A stretch of DNA of 64,000 bases from contig NC_015573.1 of NCBI RefSeq assembly GCF_000214705.1, positions 2,177,001-2,241,000 of the forward strand. Reading direction: 5' to 3'. This DNA comes from Desulfofundulus kuznetsovii DSM 6115 (GTDB taxonomy: Bacteria > Bacillota > Desulfotomaculia > Desulfotomaculales > Desulfovirgulaceae). How positions within the stretch are numbered: position 1 is the stretch's first letter; each line of letters starts with the position of its first letter. Position numbers and translations under genes: made by a program. The notes under the pieces were generated by a model. That model saw nothing but the letters and a program-made list of their open reading frames with translations, had not been told where the DNA came from and made no database searches. This document shows, piece by piece, positions 54,725-64,000 of the stretch.

Positions 54725-54752
54725 GCGGGAGCGGAACGGCACCCGCTCCCGC
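54725..54752. other. 10-bp perfect hairpin between SLH and DUF4430 genes
   Basis: GCGGGAGCGG (54725-54734) pairs exactly with CCGCTCCCGC (54743-54752). No T-run follows on either strand, so it is not a standard terminator; it may be a processing or RNA-stability element. Upstream on the minus strand (54800-54890) a further long GC-rich stem, GGGCGGTGGTCGT with ACGACTGCCGCCC, is visible. Confidence 0.45.
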
Positions 54753-54934
54753 ACAAGGGCGGCACGCGGCCGGCAGCATGCTCCTGGTTCACCCGGCATC
54801 CCTAATAAGGTACCGTTGCCAAATCACCCGGGCGGCAGTCGTCCTCCGTCGCTCCTGGGCTCCGGAACGACCACCGCCCGTTCTTCCATGCCCTGATTCC
54901 TGCTAAATGCAGAATGGAGGTTTTATCTTTCCTG

Positions 54935-57754
54935 TTACTTGTTTTGAGCAGGCGGCTGTAACTTTTGCCACACCCGGTATAACACTACAGTAGCTTCTGC
55001 CCGGGTGGTATTGCCTGCTGGTACAAACTGGGCCACTGTCCGGCCCTTCATTATTCCCTCCCGTACTACCAGAGCTACGGAATTGCGCGCCCAGGGAGAA
55101 ATAGAGGCAGCATCTTCAAAGCCGGCCAGTATTCTGGCCGCATCGGCCTCACCAATACCCATATCCTGTCCTTCCCGGGCCATTAACCGCACCATCATGG
55201 CCGCCATTTGCTCCCGGGTGATGGGCTCATTGGGTGCAAAACTGTGTTCGCCGGTTCCCCGCACCAAGCCTGCTTTCGCCGCCGCACCCACCATGCCGCA
55301 GTACCAGGCGTTTTGCGGCACGTCATTGAAGCGCCTTGCCCCGTCCGGATCGGCCGTCAGGCCGGCCATACGGGCCAGGATGGCGGCAAATTCGGCCCGG
55401 GTGACGGTGGCTTCCGGTGCAAATTTGTTGTCGCCTACACCGGCCACGAACCCTTTCGTGGCCATAATTTCGATCTCCTTCTGCGCCCAGTGCCCGGCAA
55501 TGTCGGCAAAGGTTTTTAATTCAGGCGGGGCGGAGGTTTCCATCAAGGCGTACTTGCTGAAATGATCGGCTTTAAAAGTCAAGCCACCTGCCACCGGGTC
55601 ATAGGTTCCGCCCACTTCCTCCCAGGTCTTTTCACTTTCATCATAGCGGTATACCTTCACCCGGCCGCCCGCAGCCGCTTCCTTAGCCTCAGCGGGTACC
55701 GGCAGCATTACCAGGCAGCCGGGAATCTGCGCGATTTTCTGCACCGTGCCGTCTTTCTTCACCGCCAGCACGTCCAGCTCATAGACATCGCCCACCAGTT
55801 TAAGTTCGCCGGTAACAGGCTTGACCAGTTCATGGGCTTCGGTACTGCTCAATTTCTGGGCTTTAACCTGCAACTGCGCCGCATCGGCAACCTTCAATTC
55901 CGGCACTTTCAGGCTGTCCACCGAGAGTACAAACTGCACGCCCTGAACGGTTACGGCCAGGGGTTTATTGACACCGGTTATTTTAGCCAGCTGATCCACC
56001 GTCAGGGCCAGAACAGTTTGATTTTCTTCCGCCTGCAGAACGACCCGGCCGGCAGAACCGGCATCCTCGATGGCCGCATTTAAGGTGGAATCGCTTACCG
56101 GAGCGGGTAGATTGCCCGTTTGAATATTCCCGGCAGAAACCTGCTTCATCAGGTCGTCCCATTTGGGGGGCTGCTGGTCCATGCTCTTGCTGTAATAGAA
56201 GATAATCCTGTCGCCCTCTTTAATGTTGTACTTTTCGGGACCATAGGAGGGAACCTGCCCGTTCACCGTATACATCCAGCCGGCCATGCCGCTGTTGGCC
56301 TGCCCGGCAATTTCATCTACCAGAATGCCCCAGGACCACGTGGAGGTATGGTAGGGAACGCCCGATGCATCCAGGGCGCCCAGGGCGGTGAGGCCCCATT
56401 TGTTTTCTTTCGGTACCATTACGTAGGAGGGGCTGTAGAGCAGTTCTCCGTTCATGCCCACTACGGCCATCCCTACCGTCACCGCGGCAGCGGTCCCGCC
56501 GCCCCCAGCTGCAGATTTCACGGTCAGGGCGGCCGAAGCCGTAAGCCCGTTGTAAACGGCCTTCACCACCGTCTGGCCGGCGCTTTTCGCCGTAACCAAG
56601 CCACTGCCATCGACGCTGGCGATGCTGCTGTCGGCCACGGACCAGATGGCCCACTGCGTTACGTCAGACTGGCTGTACGCGTCCTGCCAGACGGCCCGGA
56701 ATTGTTGCTGGGCGCCTATATTCAAAGTGTTGCTTAAAGGGTCAAGGTAAAAACGCCAGACGGTAGGCTGTATGCCCAGTGAATTACAGGCACTGAGCAC
56801 CCAGATGGCATCCATGGCGTTTTTTGAGGTGCCGAAACTACCATCCGGATTGAGGACATTATTCATCAGATAATCAACGGCCGTTTTTCCGTCACCGGTC
56901 TTCCAATCAGCCGGATCCCTTCCCAGCGCCTTTAGGGTCACAACCACTTCAGCGGTGTCAATGGCCGGGTCGTCCCAGCCGGCCACAAAACTGCCGTCAG
57001 CCTTTTGCTGGTTCCTCATCCAGTTAAGGCCGTTATTAATGGCCGCCTGCACCCTGGCATCCTGCCCGCCGGGATCGAGATAATGCAGCGCCCTTACCGC
57101 CTGGGCCGTGGCCATGAAGTCGGCAAAATAGTTTGTGTTGCCCTTGTCATCCGTCCAGCTCCCGCCCCAGGCACCGTATACCTCTGCGGGCACAGTAGAC
57201 TGGGTAAGTTGATTGCTTAAAATGTAATCCCTGGTATAAGCAGCGTTTACAACGCTCAGCTTACCCGCCCGGCCCAGCAGGTCAAAGGCCGGCAGGTTGC
57301 TGAAAAGGCTGTAAGCTCCCGTGTCAAAGCCGTTCTCCGTCTGCCTGTTTTTCAATATCTCCACAAGCTGATCGGCCAGATCGCTTCGCCCCAGCGCCTG
57401 TACCGCCACCAGATCCTGGGCCAGGATCTTGGCCGGAACATTATCTGGCTGTGAAATATCGTTATAAACAGCGTTTATAACCGCATCATTTAGATTTTCA
57501 CCATTATACACCCAGGAAGCAACATCAACACCGGCCTGTTTTAAGACATAAAGAGCATAGGAGCCGACCCCATACTCCGAATTATTGATTCCTTTCTGGA
57601 TGTATTCGTTGTACAGAAACTGCACGGCATTGTTGGCCGGTGAGGCCGGCATCCCGCTGGCGCCGGCATTTACCGCCGGTGTCAGCATGGTTACGGCCAT
57701 GACTAAAACCAGTAACAAACTCAGCTTTTTAATCATCCTTTTATGATTATACAA
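54935..57754 (-). CDS. SLH-anchored alpha/alpha-toroid, Big2 and DUF4430 protein (transcobalamin-like)
   Basis: About 939 residues. Order: signal peptide (SLLLVLVMAVTMLTPAVNA); a terpene-cyclase/prenyltransferase-like alpha/alpha-toroid of about 300 residues with repeats such as YFADFMATAQAVRALHYLD and ADGSFVAGWDDPAIDTAEV; a Big2-like Ig domain; one DUF4430 domain (KWGLTALGALDASG...NSGMAGWMYTVNG); about 200 residues of unassigned beta-rich sequence; and three SLH repeats (FADIAGHWAQKEIEIMATKG first). Toroid plus DUF4430 is the architecture of eukaryotic intrinsic factor/transcobalamin, so surface corrinoid capture is likely. Start is TTG 57754 or ATG 57736. Confidence 0.9.
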   Translation of the reverse strand: MYNHKRMIKKLSLLLVLVMAVTMLTPAVNAGASGMPASPANNAVQFLYNEYIQKGINNSEYGVGSYALYVLKQAGVDVASWVYNGENLNDAVINAVYNDISQPDNVPAKILAQDLVAVQALGRSDLADQLVEILKNRQTENGFDTGAYSLFSNLPAFDLLGRAGKLSVVNAAYTRDYILSNQLTQSTVPAEVYGAWGGSWTDDKGNTNYFADFMATAQAVRALHYLDPGGQDARVQAAINNGLNWMRNQQKADGSFVAGWDDPAIDTAEVVVTLKALGRDPADWKTGDGKTAVDYLMNNVLNPDGSFGTSKNAMDAIWVLSACNSLGIQPTVWRFYLDPLSNTLNIGAQQQFRAVWQDAYSQSDVTQWAIWSVADSSIASVDGSGLVTAKSAGQTVVKAVYNGLTASAALTVKSAAGGGGTAAAVTVGMAVVGMNGELLYSPSYVMVPKENKWGLTALGALDASGVPYHTSTWSWGILVDEIAGQANSGMAGWMYTVNGQVPSYGPEKYNIKEGDRIIFYYSKSMDQQPPKWDDLMKQVSAGNIQTGNLPAPVSDSTLNAAIEDAGSAGRVVLQAEENQTVLALTVDQLAKITGVNKPLAVTVQGVQFVLSVDSLKVPELKVADAAQLQVKAQKLSSTEAHELVKPVTGELKLVGDVYELDVLAVKKDGTVQKIAQIPGCLVMLPVPAEAKEAAAGGRVKVYRYDESEKTWEEVGGTYDPVAGGLTFKADHFSKYALMETSAPPELKTFADIAGHWAQKEIEIMATKGFVAGVGDNKFAPEATVTRAEFAAILARMAGLTADPDGARRFNDVPQNAWYCGMVGAAAKAGLVRGTGEHSFAPNEPITREQMAAMMVRLMAREGQDMGIGEADAARILAGFEDAASISPWARNSVALVVREGIMKGRTVAQFVPAGNTTRAEATVVLYRVWQKLQPPAQNK

Positions 57755-57872
57755 CTTCCTGACCCCCTTACGATGTTTCTCATGCAGAGCCTTGTAAAAT
57801 TCCACCATGGCAGCTTGTCCCCCGCAGGAACAAATTCCTTCTTTTGCCTTTCAGGGCCTTTTCGATACCCTC

Positions 57873-59489
57873 TTACAGCACATCAGTCAGGCGCAAAAGC
57901 ATGGCGGCCGCCTCGGCCCTGGTGACCTTTTTTTCAGCCCGGAAGGTCCGGTCGGGATAGCCGCCGGCAACCCCTTTGGCGTAAGCCACCCCCACGGCCT
58001 CTTTCGCCCAGGCCGGAATTTGATCCGCATCGGCAAAATCCAGCTCTTTCGGCGCCACCTCCCCGCATTTCTTTTCAATAATCCGGGCCATAACGGCGGC
58101 CAGTTCGGCCCGGCTTACCGGTTCCTCCCCTTTAAAAATAAGGGTACCGTCCGGTTGCGGGTAACCGGAGATGAGTCCCTCCCTCAAGGCCACGGCCACG
58201 GCCTCATGGGCCCATTGCGGAATATACCGGCTATCTTTAAACTCCCGGTCGAGCATAAGCAGGTCTTGCCGGGAAACCGCCGCCGGCTTTAGCAGGCGCA
58301 CCATCATGGAGGCTATTTCATAGCGGGTTACCTGCTCTTCGGGTTTAAAGGTGCCGTCTGGATAACCCGACGCAACCTGCATTTGAACCAGCCTGTTGAT
58401 GGCCCCTTCCGCCCAGTGGCCTTTCAAATCCGTAAAACTGGCCACCATACCGGGTTGCGTTTGCCGGCCGGATTCCTCCTGCGGGCCGGGTTGTGGCTGT
58501 GTTACCTGGTTCTTCGCCTTCCCTTCCAGCGCCAGACAGGCCCACAGCACCCACGTGGCGTCCATGGCATTCCCCGACGTACCGAAGCTCCCATCGGCGT
58601 TCAGTGCCTTACTCATCAGATAATCAACAGCGCTCTTTCCTGTGCCGCTTTTCCAGGCCGCCGGGTCCATACCCAGGGTTTTCAGGGTCACAATTACTTC
58701 CGCAGTATCGATCACCGGGTCGTCCATACCGGCCACAAAGCTGCCGTCTGCCTTCTGCTGCTTTTGTATCCAGGCCAGGCCGTTTTTAATGGCCTCCTGC
58801 ACCTGAGGATCTTTCTTTTCCGGATCCAGGTAGTGCAGCACCCTCACCGCCTGGGCCGTGGCCATGAAATCGGCGTAATATGCATTACCATCCAGTGACC
58901 CCCAGCTTCCGTACTGGGCATTTTGTGCCTTGACATACTGTTTTTCCAGGATGTAATTCCTGGCCAGGCCGGTGTTTATCTGATCCATTAACCCGGCTCT
59001 GCTTAAAAGATCAAAGGAAGGCATGTTGCTGTAGATGCTTAACGGCCCAATGTCTTCAAATCCTTTGTCTGTCTGCCTGTTCTTCAAGACCTGCAGCAAC
59101 CGGCCGGCCAGATCCTTTTCTCCCAGCGCCTGCATGGCCACCAGGTCCTGGGCAAGCTGCTTTGCCCGCACTTCACCTGCTTTATCCAGATCATCTCTGA
59201 CCGCCTTTAGCACTGCCTCCCGGAAACTTACTCCCTGGCGTACCCAGGCACCGGCATCAACACCGGCCTGGCTTAGCACATAAAAGGCATACGAGCCCAC
59301 ACCCACCTCCGAGTTAATCAACCCGTTTTTTAAATAGTCACGATGCAGAAACTGTACTGCCTTATCAGCCAGGGGTGAAACTGCCGCTTCCACCCGGCCC
59401 GGTACCCCAAGCGGCATCAGCAGGCCGAGGAATAAACAGACTGTTGCAACCAGGGCTGTTAACCGCCCGGCAAAGTGATGGGTTTTCAC
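57873..59489 (-). CDS. SLH-anchored alpha/alpha-toroid protein
   Basis: About 538 residues: signal peptide (LTALVATVCLFLGLLMPLG), a toroid of about 300 residues closely resembling that of the preceding-coordinate paralogue (YYADFMATAQAVRVLHYLD, DGSFVAGMDDPVIDTAEV), a short linker and three SLH repeats. It lacks the Big2 and DUF4430 domains, so it may supply only half of the capture fold or bind a different ligand. GTG 59489 follows GGGAGG; a TTG one codon earlier is possible. The two toroid genes look like tandem duplicates that diverged in domain content. Confidence 0.9.
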   Translation of the reverse strand: MKTHHFAGRLTALVATVCLFLGLLMPLGVPGRVEAAVSPLADKAVQFLHRDYLKNGLINSEVGVGSYAFYVLSQAGVDAGAWVRQGVSFREAVLKAVRDDLDKAGEVRAKQLAQDLVAMQALGEKDLAGRLLQVLKNRQTDKGFEDIGPLSIYSNMPSFDLLSRAGLMDQINTGLARNYILEKQYVKAQNAQYGSWGSLDGNAYYADFMATAQAVRVLHYLDPEKKDPQVQEAIKNGLAWIQKQQKADGSFVAGMDDPVIDTAEVIVTLKTLGMDPAAWKSGTGKSAVDYLMSKALNADGSFGTSGNAMDATWVLWACLALEGKAKNQVTQPQPGPQEESGRQTQPGMVASFTDLKGHWAEGAINRLVQMQVASGYPDGTFKPEEQVTRYEIASMMVRLLKPAAVSRQDLLMLDREFKDSRYIPQWAHEAVAVALREGLISGYPQPDGTLIFKGEEPVSRAELAAVMARIIEKKCGEVAPKELDFADADQIPAWAKEAVGVAYAKGVAGGYPDRTFRAEKKVTRAEAAAMLLRLTDVL

Positions 59490-59646
59490 CAAAAACTCCC
59501 TCCCTTGTTTTTCTAATTTATTTAAACCAACCGCTAATTTTAAAAAGTAGCCCGGCCTGACTTAAAGCCGGATATATATTTACTCCTGAAAGGAGAATGG
59601 GTTAACGAAAGGGAAAACGAGCCAAACTGCAACACAGGTAGCGGCC

Positions 59647-59680
59647 GCACCTTACCGTGCAGGGCAGCACGGTAAGGTGC
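59647..59680. other. 14-bp perfect inverted repeat
   Basis: GCACCTTACCGTGC (59647-59660) pairs exactly with GCACGGTAAGGTGC (59667-59680) around a six-base loop, 16 bases after the stop of the CobN-like gene. No T-tail is present on either strand. It could terminate poorly, slow decay from the 3' end, or be an operator. The flanking 59490-59695 has no gene. Confidence 0.55.
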
Positions 59681-59695
59681 GGGACCGGAGAGCAG

Positions 59696-64000
<4,305 letters not shown>

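Noticed and set aside
54780-54900. Cobalamin or c-di-GMP riboswitch before the DUF4430 gene
   Set aside because: ACCAGGAGCATGCTGCC and TGCCGGGTG are weak partial matches only; the core motifs of either class are missing.

Overview
The window reads as a chromosomal region of an anaerobic Gram-positive bacterium, most likely a thermophilic Peptococcaceae or Desulfotomaculum/Pelotomaculum-type Clostridium. The reasons are S-layer homology (SLH) domains, DrrAB-type and ECF transporters, frequent TTG/GTG starts behind strong GGAGG sites, a Firmicutes-style MarR promoter, and many insertion sequences. The organism is an inference; no rRNA or marker gene is present. Nearly every non-mobile gene is on the minus strand.

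Layout. 1-2765: FecE/FecCD/FecB-type importer behind a cobalamin riboswitch, itself preceded by a second structured leader element and a sigma-A-like promoter (2865-3754). 3790-6799: a frameshifted DUF4198 remnant, an FmdE-type zinc-ribbon protein and a divergent MarR-DrrA-DrrB exporter operon. 6825-16095: two back-to-back nitrogenase-like sets, each with two NifD/K-like subunits and one NifH-like reductase; the second is cut by an IS1634-type element with a clean 5-bp target duplication. 16250-17990: IS110 element with a candidate bridge RNA, then repeats. 18014-25772: an ECF importer with an unusual S-component fusion and a propeller lipoprotein whose signal-peptide region carries an IS3 element. 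26140-28481: IS110 remnant and a decayed cobN copy. 28510-42855: intact CobN with three FecB paralogues, FecCD, FecE, a stalk-domain surface protein and an ABC-2 exporter. 43182-48643: a second ABC-2 exporter, ChlI- and ChlD-type chelatase subunits and DUF3842, behind a second copy of the structured leader. 49089-64000: a surface propeller, a second ECF importer, DUF4430 and SLH proteins with an alpha/alpha-toroid, and a membrane-anchored CobN-like protein running off the right edge.

How it may work together. Most genes point to corrinoid or other metallo-tetrapyrrole handling. SLH-anchored toroid plus DUF4430 proteins (the two folds of eukaryotic transcobalamin) could capture a corrinoid at the surface, ECF and FecBCD systems could import it, and two CobN-type proteins with AAA+/VWA partners could insert or remove metal. 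The nitrogenase-like enzymes could reduce a tetrapyrrole ring, by analogy with DPOR, COR and CfbCD. The ABC-2 exporters leave open a secreted tetrapyrrole metallophore. Family assignments are firm; the substrate and the idea of a single pathway are inference. Decay is visible (four mobile elements or remnants, a broken duplicate cobN, an interrupted nitrogenase-like gene), so the locus is in flux.
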